Positions 7,568 to 16,167 of a stretch of 39,799 nt of DNA are shown here, piece by piece. Position numbers and translations under genes: made by a program. The notes under the pieces were generated by a model. That model was not told where the DNA came from and ran no database searches. It saw only the letters and a program-made list of their open reading frames with translations. Positions within the stretch are counted from its first letter, which is position 1. Each line of letters begins with the position of its first letter. The DNA comes from Bradyrhizobium sp. (GTDB lineage Bacteria; Pseudomonadota; Alphaproteobacteria; Rhizobiales; Xanthobacteraceae), in assembly GCF_027451485.1 (NCBI RefSeq), contig NZ_DAIDJE010000111.1, forward strand, positions 1-39,799. Reading direction: 5' to 3'.

Positions 7568-8647
7568 ATGCCGAAACACGTAAGTGCCATTCTGATCGCA
7601 TTGGTTCTCATTGGCGGGATCGCGATCCGCACATTCGTGCTGCCGCGGGATACTCAAGACGTGGCGTGTACGGCTGCGACCGCGTCGACCGCTAACGAGG
7701 CTTCCATAATTCATCAAGGCTGGGACGCTGTTGCGCCGGGGCGAATCGAGCCGCGGACGGGCGAGTTCAAGATTTCAGCGCCGATGATGGGACGCATCAG
7801 CGCTGTCCTGGTCAATCCTGCCGACAAGGTATTTGCCGGCGAGGCATTGATAAGCTTCGATGATGCCGAAGCGCGGGCTCATGTGGCGAGCGCACGGGCC
7901 CAGATAGCCGTGCGCAAGCGGACCCGCGACGAGCAGCGGGTTACGGGCCGCGCGGCCGATCGTCGCAAGGCCGAGGATGCAGTCGCCGATGCTGCGGACT
8001 CCGTCATTTCTGCACGCGCCAGGGTAGACAAGGCGGCGATTGCCCGTCGACAGAGCGCCGCATCAGAGATCGACCTCGAAGCGGCCCGGAAAGCGTTGGC
8101 AGAGGCGCAAGATCGGCTGACCCAATCAAGGGCCGACCTGCGCACGCTCGTGGCCGATCCGGCAACGCCCTTGCCCACACAGCTTGAAGGCCAACTCAAT
8201 ATCGCACGTGCTGAGCTGGAGGCCGCCGAAGCGGGATCCGAACGCCTTACCATCCGCTCGCCGATCGATGCGACAGTGCTGCAATTGAATGCAAAGGTCG
8301 GCGAGTTTGGAACTCCCGGTTCGCCACAGCCCCTGGTCGCGCTGGGCGACGTCTCCGCACTACGCGTGCGCGCCGAGATCGACGAACACGATTACGGCGC
8401 TGTCAGGGTCGGGCAGCCGGCCGTCGTGCGCTCCGATGCATTCCGCGGCCGGGAATTTGCCGGCGCGGTCACCTCGGTCGCACCGATCGTGCAGTCCGGG
8501 CGGCTCGGCGGCTCAAGTCAGCGCAATCTCACCGACGTCGACGTAGCCGAGGTTCTCATCGATCTGCACGAGCCGGGCCCTCTCGCAGTCGGCATGAAAC
8601 TCGACGTCTATTTCGGTCGGCTTGGAACCGCCGTGAGTGCGAAATGA
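7568..8647 (+). CDS. HlyD/DevB-family periplasmic adaptor of ABC exporter
   Basis: 359 aa. The N-terminus has a membrane anchor (ILIALVLIGGIAIRTFVLP). Residues about 55-100 form the first half of a biotinyl-lipoyl domain (APGRIEPRTGEFKISAPMMG, then VNPADKVFAGEALISFDD). About 100-235 is an Ala/Arg/Glu-rich alpha-helical hairpin (coiled coil). The second lipoyl half follows (RLTIRSPIDATVLQLNAKVG), then a beta-barrel region with GDVSALRVRAEIDEHDYGAV. Such adaptors link an inner-membrane ABC exporter to an outer-membrane channel. The following permease and ATPase genes make this a DevBCA/MacAB-like tripartite system; no TolC-type gene is in the window. Substrate unknown. The ribosome-binding site is weak (GGAA). 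Confidence 0.87.
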   Translation: MPKHVSAILIALVLIGGIAIRTFVLPRDTQDVACTAATASTANEASIIHQGWDAVAPGRIEPRTGEFKISAPMMGRISAVLVNPADKVFAGEALISFDDAEARAHVASARAQIAVRKRTRDEQRVTGRAADRRKAEDAVADAADSVISARARVDKAAIARRQSAASEIDLEAARKALAEAQDRLTQSRADLRTLVADPATPLPTQLEGQLNIARAELEAAEAGSERLTIRSPIDATVLQLNAKVGEFGTPGSPQPLVALGDVSALRVRAEIDEHDYGAVRVGQPAVVRSDAFRGREFAGAVTSVAPIVQSGRLGGSSQRNLTDVDVAEVLIDLHEPGPLAVGMKLDVYFGRLGTAVSAK

Positions 8648-8683
8648 GCAAGTCGCCGTTTGACAGCCGGAGCCGCTAACGAA

Positions 8684-9817
8684 ATGCCGTTGATTCTGAG
8701 ACTAGCCTCGCGCAATTTATTCCAGGATCGGCCGAGGTTTGCCGGCAATATCATCGGTATTGCGATCTCGATCATTCTGGTCACCGTGCAGATGGGCCTT
8801 TTGCTCGGATTTGCGCGCATGATCACCACAATGATCCAGCACGCCTCCGCCGATCTCTGGATCGTCTCTCAGGCGGCGAACTCTTTTGAAGATGCTGCGC
8901 TGATCGACGAGTACCAGCGTTTCCGCGCCCTCTCGGTCGGCGGGGTGACGGAAGCCGTGCCGGTTGTCACCGGCTTTGCCCAGTGGAGTGTGCCGACCGG
9001 CACCAAGACGCCCGTATTCATCGTCGGGTCAGGCGCCGGGACTGCCGGATTGCGGCCCTGGAACCTGATCGAAGGCGATGTGCGCGCGCTGTCCGTCCCG
9101 GACGCGGTCGCCATCGACCGTTCCTATTCCGATCGCCTCGGGACCATCAGCTACGGCGCGCACGTGGAAATCGGCGGCCAGCGGGGGCGCATTCTGGCGG
9201 TTACCGATGGCATTCGCTCGTTCACCACGACGCCTTATCTGTTCACGTCACTTGATCGGGCACGCAACTACACCGGCATTCCGCCCGGAAAAGCCTCCTT
9301 TCTCCTCGTGCGCCTTTCCCCGGCCGCGGACCGTGATGCGATCAAGGCTCAGCTCCGAGCCAAGCTTTCCGATGTCGACGTGCTAACGACTGACGAGTTC
9401 AGCCGCCGCAGCCGCTCATTTTGGTTGTTTGGGACCGGCGCCGGCGCCGCATTGTTTGCCGGCGCCTTGCTCGCCAGTCTCGCCGGAACTGTAATCGTGG
9501 CGCAGACGCTCTATGCCAGCACCAAAGACCACCTTGACGAGTTCGCGACACTTCGCGCGATCGGAGCATCCGCCTCATATCTCCGGATGGTCATCGCATT
9601 GCAGGCGGTAATCAGTGCCGTCATCGGATTCCTCGTCGCACTTGCCATCAGCACCGGCGTGGCGAAGATGACGGCCGATGCAGCATTGCCTGTCGTCATG
9701 ACTCCCGGGCTGACGTTCGGACTTTTCGCGCTCACAGTAATCATGTGCGTTGTGTCCGGCTTTTCCTCCATCATCAAGGTCATGCGGGTAGATCCCGTGA
9801 CGGTATTCGCCCAATGA
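8684..9817 (+). CDS. DevC/MacB-type ABC transporter permease (FtsX fold)
   Basis: 377 aa from ATG 8684; an in-frame TTG at 8660 would add 8 residues but has no better ribosome-binding site. Layout: one N-terminal transmembrane helix (NIIGIAISIILVTVQMGLLL), a large periplasmic domain about 45-240 with DLWIVSQAANSFEDA, then three C-terminal helices beginning GAGAALFAGALLASLAGTVI. The cytoplasmic loop DEFATLRAIGAS is the coupling motif of FtsX-fold permeases. This 1+3 helix pattern and the DLWI/ RNLFQDR start are typical of DevC. It follows the adaptor by 36 bases and overlaps the ATPase gene by 4 bases (ATGA). It would transmit ATP-driven motion to the adaptor rather than form a classic channel. 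Confidence 0.87.
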   Translation: MPLILRLASRNLFQDRPRFAGNIIGIAISIILVTVQMGLLLGFARMITTMIQHASADLWIVSQAANSFEDAALIDEYQRFRALSVGGVTEAVPVVTGFAQWSVPTGTKTPVFIVGSGAGTAGLRPWNLIEGDVRALSVPDAVAIDRSYSDRLGTISYGAHVEIGGQRGRILAVTDGIRSFTTTPYLFTSLDRARNYTGIPPGKASFLLVRLSPAADRDAIKAQLRAKLSDVDVLTTDEFSRRSRSFWLFGTGAGAALFAGALLASLAGTVIVAQTLYASTKDHLDEFATLRAIGASASYLRMVIALQAVISAVIGFLVALAISTGVAKMTADAALPVVMTPGLTFGLFALTVIMCVVSGFSSIIKVMRVDPVTVFAQ

Positions 9818-10533
9818 TTCAACCGCTCATCGAAGCAGTCGATATCGTGAAGGTGCTAGGCAGTGGCGCCGGACAGGTGAAGGCGCTCAAAGGTGTCAGC
9901 CTGGCGCTTCAGGGCAAGGAATTAACGCTGCTCATGGGACCATCCGGGAGTGGCAAGACCACACTGTTATCCGTGCTCGGCTGCATGCTCTCGCCAACCG
10001 ATGGAACGGTTCGCGTGATGGGGCAATCGACGCAAGGTTTGGCAGCCGAAGAGCTTGCCGAGATCCGCCGCAAAAACATCGGATTCATCTTCCAGTCCTT
10101 TCATCTGTTTCCAACGCTGAACGTCCGCGACAACATTCAACTTGTACTCGATGTTCGGGGCGAGCGAGGCACACCGGCAATCGGTAAAGCCAAGGAGGCC
10201 CTCGCGATGGTCGGCCTTGCGCACAAGTCGGCAGCGCTTCCGCGTGAACTCAGCGGAGGAGAGCAGCAGCGGGTCGCGATCGCACGGGCCATCGTCAGCA
10301 ATCCGTCGGTACTGCTTGCAGACGAGCCGACCAGTGCGCTTGACCGTCAGAATGGTGAGGCGGTCATGGAAGTGCTTGCACAGATTGCCAGACAATCGTC
10401 GCGCGGGGTTCTAATCGTGACCCACGATCCGCGCATGCTGCGATTCGCGGACCGGATCGTTCGCATCGAAGACGGACGTATCATCGGCGAGGAGCGAGGC
10501 AAGGCGCCACAGCATGACTTGGCGGAACTCTGA
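9814..10533 (+). CDS. ABC exporter ATPase (LolD/MacB/DevA type)
   Basis: 239 aa from ATG 9814, overlapping the permease stop as ATGA; an upstream in-frame ATG at 9745 lies inside the permease gene and is less likely. Walker A is GPSGSGKTT at 42-50, the Q-loop Gln is at 94 (FQSFHLFPTLNV), the signature is LSGGE at 146-150, Walker B is LLADE at 167-171 followed by the D-loop SALD, and the switch His is at 204. This is the MacB/LolD/DevA subfamily that pairs with FtsX-fold permeases. Third gene of the exporter operon. No paired outer-membrane factor is visible. Confidence 0.92.
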   Translation: MIQPLIEAVDIVKVLGSGAGQVKALKGVSLALQGKELTLLMGPSGSGKTTLLSVLGCMLSPTDGTVRVMGQSTQGLAAEELAEIRRKNIGFIFQSFHLFPTLNVRDNIQLVLDVRGERGTPAIGKAKEALAMVGLAHKSAALPRELSGGEQQRVAIARAIVSNPSVLLADEPTSALDRQNGEAVMEVLAQIARQSSRGVLIVTHDPRMLRFADRIVRIEDGRIIGEERGKAPQHDLAEL

Positions 10534-10682
10534 CATCAGTTTATGCGGCAATCTGCCGACCCTCGGAAACCGCTCGACACGGTTGCGGCCGCCTTGACAA
10601 TACAGTTCACCACCGATGTGGCGTTAAATCGTGGCTCATTCCCGAGCGCCAACAAGGAATTGTCAGAACGACCGGCCTCACC

Positions 10683-11876
10683 TCAATGCATCTCAACAAT
10701 GAAGTCCGTGCCCTTTCCAGTCTCATGACTAAATCCGCCATCCGATATGATCAGCGACGAGGCAGGCGTCAGTAATTCAGAGATCCGGTCGATGGCGTCC
10801 TGAGGGATTTCAATGCGTTCGAGAGCGGCGGATGGCGTCGACACAGAACTCTCGACCATTTGGCTTATCGACTTCTCACGTGGTTTGCCGCTGTGACCGA
10901 TTTCGTGAGGCAAATCGGGCGGCATCGACACGACGATCCAGCTGATATCCGCTTCGTCGTTCTGGCTCTCGGTTGCGGTAAACACGTGTGTGCCAATCGG
11001 CTCCTCCGGATCTTGAATTTTGACCGGGACTTCGAACAACGGAGAGAAGCCCCGACGAACGAAAAGCCTGCTCGACCTGCGACTGATGAAGACGGAAATG
11101 GGAACAATCTTCCCTGACACCGACGAAGCGGAAGCCGGATTCAAGAGCTGACTGCTGGCGGTCTCCGGCACTCCGGCATCCGATGCGCTATGCGTGACCG
11201 CGGATGCTGCGATGCCACTGCCTGGATCCGCCAACTGCGCTTCAGGAGAAGCCGGTAGGACCTTCCGTTTGAAGAGATGCGGATCGGCTATCCCGACCGG
11301 CTGGACATCGTCCGGCGCGATGATCACGCGCGTGCCGCGCTTTGTGAGATGCCATAGACGAATGGCAAAGTCGTTGGTCAAACGGATGCAGCCGTGTGAC
11401 GCCGGATAACCCGGCACGACTCCTGCGTGCAGCGCTATCCCTGACCAGGTGATGCGCTGCATGTACGGCATGGGGGCGCCGCTGTAGATGTTTGAACGAT
11501 GCCAACGCTGTTTGGCGATGACGCTGAAAACGCCGATGGGCGTTGGATGATGCCGGGTCCCCGTCGACACCGAAGAGCGCGCAATCAGCGCGGCATTCTC
11601 ATAAAGCGATACCCGCTGGTCTGGGATTGAGATGATGATCTGAAGCGGCCCCTTTGCTTCGGCCTCAACGTTCGTGGCCAATTCAGCGCTTGTGTGCCGA
11701 TGCGAGTGACGGTGTTTGTGCGGCGCGTATTGGCCAGACCAGAACCCGTGTTGAGGCCAAAACGGAAACTGGGCATGGACGATCCCGGGGGCAAACAAGG
11801 AAACGGCGAAAACCGTCCAGCAGCATATCGCCCCGGAACCTCGGATTTTGACACGCGAACCTGCTGATGATCGCAT
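10683..11876 (-). CDS. exported L,D-transpeptidase (YkuD domain)
   Basis: About 397 aa from ATG 11876. The frame stays open to 12182, but the extra N-terminus is Arg-rich and unlike protein; ATG 11915 is the other reasonable start. A signal segment (GAICCWTVFAVSLFAPGIVH, ending AQ) is followed by a His-rich stretch (HKHRHSHRHT). The YkuD domain spans about 75-190: SIPDQRVSLYENAAL, STGTRHHPTPIGVFSV, and the active-site region with His150 and SHGCIR, nucleophile Cys163. A C-terminal region of about 200 residues has a second beta-rich block (VFISRRSSRLFVRRGFSPLF, PIGTHVFTA) seen in other rhizobial L,D-transpeptidases. The enzyme would make 3-3 peptidoglycan cross-links or attach proteins to peptidoglycan. 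It is divergent from a second L,D-transpeptidase gene, suggesting a shared control region. Confidence 0.83.
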   Translation of the reverse strand: MRSSAGSRVKIRGSGAICCWTVFAVSLFAPGIVHAQFPFWPQHGFWSGQYAPHKHRHSHRHTSAELATNVEAEAKGPLQIIISIPDQRVSLYENAALIARSSVSTGTRHHPTPIGVFSVIAKQRWHRSNIYSGAPMPYMQRITWSGIALHAGVVPGYPASHGCIRLTNDFAIRLWHLTKRGTRVIIAPDDVQPVGIADPHLFKRKVLPASPEAQLADPGSGIAASAVTHSASDAGVPETASSQLLNPASASSVSGKIVPISVFISRRSSRLFVRRGFSPLFEVPVKIQDPEEPIGTHVFTATESQNDEADISWIVVSMPPDLPHEIGHSGKPREKSISQMVESSVSTPSAALERIEIPQDAIDRISELLTPASSLIISDGGFSHETGKGTDFIVEMH

Positions 11877-12248
11877 GAACCTGGGCTTCCATCGGCAGGG
11901 AGGTACCGCGTCCATATGAGTGAGCCCCCGCAAAACCAACGCCCAATGTGCTGGGCCGATCACGCGCCATCGCGTTTTCGAACGTGTCGAAATCGTCCGG
12001 CGCCTCGGTCTCTGCGCCCAATGGAGAAGCCTTCCCTTCGAATCTGGTTGCAGTGAGTCGAAAATGGGCCGTCTTCGAGGTTGCGCGATCTCTCTTGAAC
12101 AATCCACCAGCGCGAACGGACGTGACGCCCCAGCCCTAAGTCGATCACCGCTAATCACGGGCGACTTCGCGCACATTCTCAAGCGTCTGCCTTGATTTTT
12201 GCATCATTCCGGCAGCAAATTAAATCGAGTCACGCGTTGGAGGGGCAG
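11877..12248. other. 372-base region between divergent L,D-transpeptidases
   Basis: Probably holds both promoters. Upstream extensions of each reading frame enter it from both sides (to 12182 on the minus strand and to TTG 12192 on the plus strand), but their composition argues against translation. No clear operator dyad was found. Confidence 0.4.
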
Positions 12249-12914
12249 ATGGTGCCGAGATCCGCACTGGCGTGGTTATTCCTGGGCCTGTCGGGATTGG
12301 TTATCGCCGGTTGCGCGCAATCGACGCTGTCACCGACGTCAAGCGAGAACTTCACTCAGAGAGATCGGCAGTTATTGGCCAACCCGCCGTACGCTCAGGC
12401 GAACATCCCCGAGCAATATCGTCGGCACATTGTCGAATTCCCCTACAAGCAGAGGCCGGGAACGATCCTGGTCGATTCCGACTCGCGTTATCTTTATTAC
12501 GTCCTGCCGCAAGGTAAGGCGATCCGCTACGGCGTAGCCGTCGGAGAGGAAGCGATGGCATGGTCCGGCGTCGCGACCGTCGGCCGTATGGCCGAATGGC
12601 CAGACTGGATCCCGACCCCCGAAATTCAGGCGCGTCTCGGTCCCTACCCGCGACGCGTTGCGGGAGGTCCGGAAAATCCGCTCGGCGCGCGAGCCCTGTA
12701 TCTTTACGAAGGCAACAAAGACACCTTGTACCGGATCCACGGCACGAACCAGCCTGAATATATCGGTAGGGCCATATCTTCCGGTTGCATACGCATGACC
12801 AACGAGGACGTGATCGATTTGTATGATAGGGTGAAGCAGGGTACGACCGTCGTCGTGCTCGCCCCTGGGCAGGGTGGGCGGATGGGTGCCTTTACAGGCG
12901 TACGCGGTTGGTGA
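12249..12914 (+). CDS. lipoprotein L,D-transpeptidase (ErfK/YbiS-like)
   Basis: 221 aa from ATG 12249, chosen over an upstream TTG at 12192 because a GGAGGGG site sits directly before the ATG and gives a proper signal peptide. A lipobox, V-I-A-G-Cys22, marks it as a lipoprotein. The YkuD domain spans about 70-205: GTILVDSDSRYLYYVLPQGK, ATVGRMAEWPDWIPTPEI, NPLGARALYLYE, then His164 in YRIHGTNQPE and the catalytic SSGCIRM with Cys180. The Ser-Ser-Gly-Cys variant of the HGC motif is normal for this branch. It should act in the periplasm on peptidoglycan or on attachment of outer-membrane protein. It is followed 32 bases later by a lytic transglycosylase gene, so the two may be cotranscribed. Confidence 0.9.
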   Translation: MVPRSALAWLFLGLSGLVIAGCAQSTLSPTSSENFTQRDRQLLANPPYAQANIPEQYRRHIVEFPYKQRPGTILVDSDSRYLYYVLPQGKAIRYGVAVGEEAMAWSGVATVGRMAEWPDWIPTPEIQARLGPYPRRVAGGPENPLGARALYLYEGNKDTLYRIHGTNQPEYIGRAISSGCIRMTNEDVIDLYDRVKQGTTVVVLAPGQGGRMGAFTGVRGW

Positions 12915-12946
12915 GAGGTCGCTGAGCATTCGAGGGGGACGATGCG

Positions 12947-15130
12947 ATGAACCGACACTTGCGTCCGCTGTCTTGCTGTCTGACTTTGGCTGCGCTCGCT
13001 TTTTGCTCGACTGACGCCGCGGCACGCGCCAGCCCCGGGGCTTATCACGACAAGAAGTCGCACGAAGCGGCCGGATCGCATCATCGCCATAGTGCAAATC
13101 TCAAAAAAAACAGACACGCAAAGCATGTCCGGCCCGAGCGAAGCAAGACGACGACGTCCAACGACGTGACCTCCCCGGTTGCGGATACGCCTCCGCTAAC
13201 CGGCGATCTCGCTGCCATCAAGAATGCAATCGACTTGACGCGCAAAGCCAAGATATCCGAGGCAACCGCCATCGAAAAAGCGATCGCCGATCCAGCGGCA
13301 CGACAGTTGGTCGAGTGGTTCATCCTGCGCCATGCCGATTGCGGGGCGAACTTCGACCGCTATGCAGCATTCATCACCGCCAGCCCGGACTGGCCAGGCA
13401 TGGACCTCATGCGCAAGCGGGCGGAGGCGGCCCTCTGGCAGGAGCGCAGCAACTCAACTATCATTCGCAGTTTCATCGGTAACCACCCGATAAGCGCCAA
13501 AGGTCGTTTCGCACTCGCCCGCGTCCTGCTCGGCGAAGGCGACCGCGAAGGAGCCGCAAGGCTGGTCCGACAGGCCTGGCGTTCGGACGAATTGTCGGAG
13601 CGCACCGAAGCAGACGCGTACGCGCAGTTCGGCGACCTGCTCACGCGCGACGACCATCTTGCGCGCATGGACAAGCGGATCGGCGCCAAAGACCTTGAGG
13701 GCGCCAGGCGCGCCGCAAAACGACTCGGCAGCGACGAGGCTTCAATCGTGAAAGCCTGTGCTGCGGGTAACACCGACAAGGCCCTCGATCTGCTCAACGA
13801 CGTTGCGGCAGAAGCCCGCCGCGATCTCGGATACACACTCTGCCGCATCCGCTGGATGGCGCATCACGATCGGATCGAGGAGGCAACCAGCCTGATGCTG
13901 GCCGCCGCGCCGGAAACCATGGCGCTTCAGGACACCGACGAATGGTGGCGCGAGCGGCGCAGTCTCGCGCGCAAGCTGCTCGATCTCGGCAAGTTCGAGA
14001 CCGCCTACCATGTGGTTCGCGATGCAGCAGTGCCGGCCAGCAGCTACTATCGTGCGGACTTCCACTTCATGTGCGGGTGGATCGCCCTGCGTTACCGCAA
14101 CGATCCTGCGACGGCGCGGGCGCATTTCGCACATATAGACGACGGTGCGGTCGATCCGATCGTGCTCGCACGAGCGAACTATTGGCGAGCCCGGGTTGCG
14201 GAGGCCCTCGGGGAGAAAGATGCGATGCGCGCCGGCTACGAGGCCGCCGCGCGGTATCCGACTGCGTATTATGGACAGCTTGCACGCGCCAAGCTCGGCC
14301 TCGGCAAGATCGAGCTCCCGGCGCCTCAGCCGGTTAACGATATGGCGCGTGTCGATGCGCGTGTACGAGCCGCCGAAATGCTTTACACGGTTGGAGAGGG
14401 CGACCTCGTGGTGCATTTTGTCGCTGACCTCGCCGCACACAGCAATGACGTGGCCGTGCTGGTCGCGCTCGCCGAGCTGGCCGGCCGCCACAATGATGCC
14501 CGTGCCATGTTGCAGGTCGGCAAGCTGGCGCTCGCCCGCGGGCTTGCGTTCGGAGATTACGCCTTCCCGATCGTCGGAGTTCCGCCATTCAGCCCGATCG
14601 GCCCGGCAATCGAACGCAGCATCATCTATTCGGTCGTACGCACCGAGAGCGCGTTTGATCAGAAGGACAAGTCGTCGGCCAACGCTGTCGGCCTGATGCA
14701 GGTCACGCCGGAAGCTGGACGCGATACAGCGAGGCGGTACGGCGTCACCTATGATTGGGATCGGATGGTCTCCGATCCCGTTTACAATACGCAAATGGGT
14801 GCGGCCGAAATCAGCGCATTGCTCAAGGAATATGCCGGCAACAGCCTCATGACCTTCGCCGGCTACAACGCTGGCCGGGGCCGCGTACGAGACTGGATAA
14901 AGCTATATGGCGACCCGCGCGATTCCAGCGTGGACACGATCGATTGGGTGGAGCGCATTCCGTTTTCGGAAACGCGCAACTATGTGCAGCGCGTCATTGA
15001 GAACCTCAACGTCTATCACATGCGATTTGAAAGCGCCGCAATCGCGAAGTCGAAGCAGGATCAGGCGCCCGCGAATTCGAAAGCCGATCCGGCAGAGCTT
15101 GTGACAGCCGCAACATCTGTCTCAAGATGA
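12947..15130 (+). CDS. slt: soluble lytic murein transglycosylase
   Basis: 727 aa. Signal peptide LSCCLTLAALAFCSTDAAA, then a low-complexity basic/His region to about residue 70 (HHRHSANLKKNRHAKH). The middle is a long alpha-superhelical domain (many Ala/Arg-rich helical repeats, about 80-520) as in Slt70. The C-terminal SLT domain contains the catalytic Glu567 in VVRTESAFDQ, then ANAVGLMQVTPEAG, the YNTQMGAAEI block, and FAGYNAGRGRV. These enzymes cleave the MurNAc-GlcNAc bond to 1,6-anhydroMurNAc. Length agrees with Slt homologues from Rhizobiales. It is 32 bases downstream of a lipoprotein L,D-transpeptidase gene, giving a cell-wall remodelling cluster. Confidence 0.92.
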   Translation: MNRHLRPLSCCLTLAALAFCSTDAAARASPGAYHDKKSHEAAGSHHRHSANLKKNRHAKHVRPERSKTTTSNDVTSPVADTPPLTGDLAAIKNAIDLTRKAKISEATAIEKAIADPAARQLVEWFILRHADCGANFDRYAAFITASPDWPGMDLMRKRAEAALWQERSNSTIIRSFIGNHPISAKGRFALARVLLGEGDREGAARLVRQAWRSDELSERTEADAYAQFGDLLTRDDHLARMDKRIGAKDLEGARRAAKRLGSDEASIVKACAAGNTDKALDLLNDVAAEARRDLGYTLCRIRWMAHHDRIEEATSLMLAAAPETMALQDTDEWWRERRSLARKLLDLGKFETAYHVVRDAAVPASSYYRADFHFMCGWIALRYRNDPATARAHFAHIDDGAVDPIVLARANYWRARVAEALGEKDAMRAGYEAAARYPTAYYGQLARAKLGLGKIELPAPQPVNDMARVDARVRAAEMLYTVGEGDLVVHFVADLAAHSNDVAVLVALAELAGRHNDARAMLQVGKLALARGLAFGDYAFPIVGVPPFSPIGPAIERSIIYSVVRTESAFDQKDKSSANAVGLMQVTPEAGRDTARRYGVTYDWDRMVSDPVYNTQMGAAEISALLKEYAGNSLMTFAGYNAGRGRVRDWIKLYGDPRDSSVDTIDWVERIPFSETRNYVQRVIENLNVYHMRFESAAIAKSKQDQAPANSKADPAELVTAATSVSR

Positions 15131-15252
15131 TTTTCGATCGCGGAGGGATGTCACCGCTGCGACCGCTACATCCACTCACGCCTTCGCAATCTGCTCAGGT
15201 AGGGAAGGTGCTCATTTTTCGATTCGCCGGAATACCCGCTATCTTGCCGCGC

Positions 15253-16167
15253 TCAAGGCTTCGCTGCATCCACCTTCTTCCACGTCCGATCCGGATCGAA
15301 CAGCGTTATGCGCTTGGCCTCGAGGGCGGTCGATCTGCCAAGATCTTTCTGGTAAACGATGCCGGCGTGGTTGACCATGAAGGTCATGACGCCGGAATTG
15401 CCATACTCCGCCGGGTAGGCGATCAGCGCAAACCCGCCGATCATTTTTCCGGTTGCCACGTAGCTCAGCGCGCCGCCCGGCGCGTCCGGCCCTTGCGCCG
15501 TCAGGATGCGATAGTAGTAGCCGTGATAGGGCGCACCCTTCCCTTCGAGTTTGTATCCCTCGCTCGAAGCCTTGGCCGCCAGTTCACCGAGCGGGCTGGG
15601 GTCATGATCGTCGCGCCAGAACAGGCCGTCCTTTTTGCCAGGACTGCTGACGAACCGTTGCGCGTAAACGCCGACGCCTTGACCGTGATCCTTCTCGGCA
15701 TATTCGTTCTCAGCGTCCACGAAGGCGAGACAGGTCTGGATCGCGTCGAGCTCGTTTCGGCCGATGCGGCGATAGAGGATTTCCTGACGGCCCGCCTTGG
15801 TATCGAATTCCCACCCGCCCCTGGTATTGTACAGCGGAATCGGAAATGGAAAATCGTCGTTACCGACGATCAATGTGGCTTTCCTGTTTCCTTCTGGCTT
15901 GATCGAGTGCCTGGCATCGTAAGCGGCGGCAAAACGTTGCCGCACCTCCGCATCGGCAACCTCGTCGCCGGATGCGACGATGTCGTCGGCGTCGCTGCCG
16001 AGCACCTTCAGGACGGCCCGATTCGATCCACTCTTCACCGCATCGGCGAGGGCGGCGGCAGCCAGTTCGGGCGAGGAAAAGGACTCCTGGGCCTGCGACG
16101 CCGTGGTCATCAACAGAGCTGTGAGAGCGGCCGCGCCGGCACGAGTGAGCAATTTGCGATCGATCAT
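15253..16167 (-). CDS. DUF2950 family exported protein
   Basis: 304 aa from ATG 16167, which has a GGAGG site 10 bases upstream and overlaps the stop of the preceding DUF3300 gene (ATGA); a start at 16209 would lie inside that gene. A signal peptide (LLTRAGAAALTALLMTTASQ, ending AQ) precedes the DUF2950 domain, with the usual FSSPELAAAALADAVKSG start, FPIPLYNTRGGWEFDTKAG, and a C-terminal GGFALIAYPAEYGNSGVMTF block. Function is unknown in the family. DUF3300 and DUF2950 genes often occur side by side in Proteobacteria, as here, so the two exported proteins probably work together. Confidence 0.88.
   Translation of the reverse strand: MIDRKLLTRAGAAALTALLMTTASQAQESFSSPELAAAALADAVKSGSNRAVLKVLGSDADDIVASGDEVADAEVRQRFAAAYDARHSIKPEGNRKATLIVGNDDFPFPIPLYNTRGGWEFDTKAGRQEILYRRIGRNELDAIQTCLAFVDAENEYAEKDHGQGVGVYAQRFVSSPGKKDGLFWRDDHDPSPLGELAAKASSEGYKLEGKGAPYHGYYYRILTAQGPDAPGGALSYVATGKMIGGFALIAYPAEYGNSGVMTFMVNHAGIVYQKDLGRSTALEAKRITLFDPDRTWKKVDAAKP

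Noticed and set aside
11877..12182. N-terminal extension of the minus-strand L,D-transpeptidase by about 100 codons
   Set aside because: The extension is Arg/Ser-rich with no domain, and a start at 11876 (or 11915) places the signal peptide near the N-terminus.
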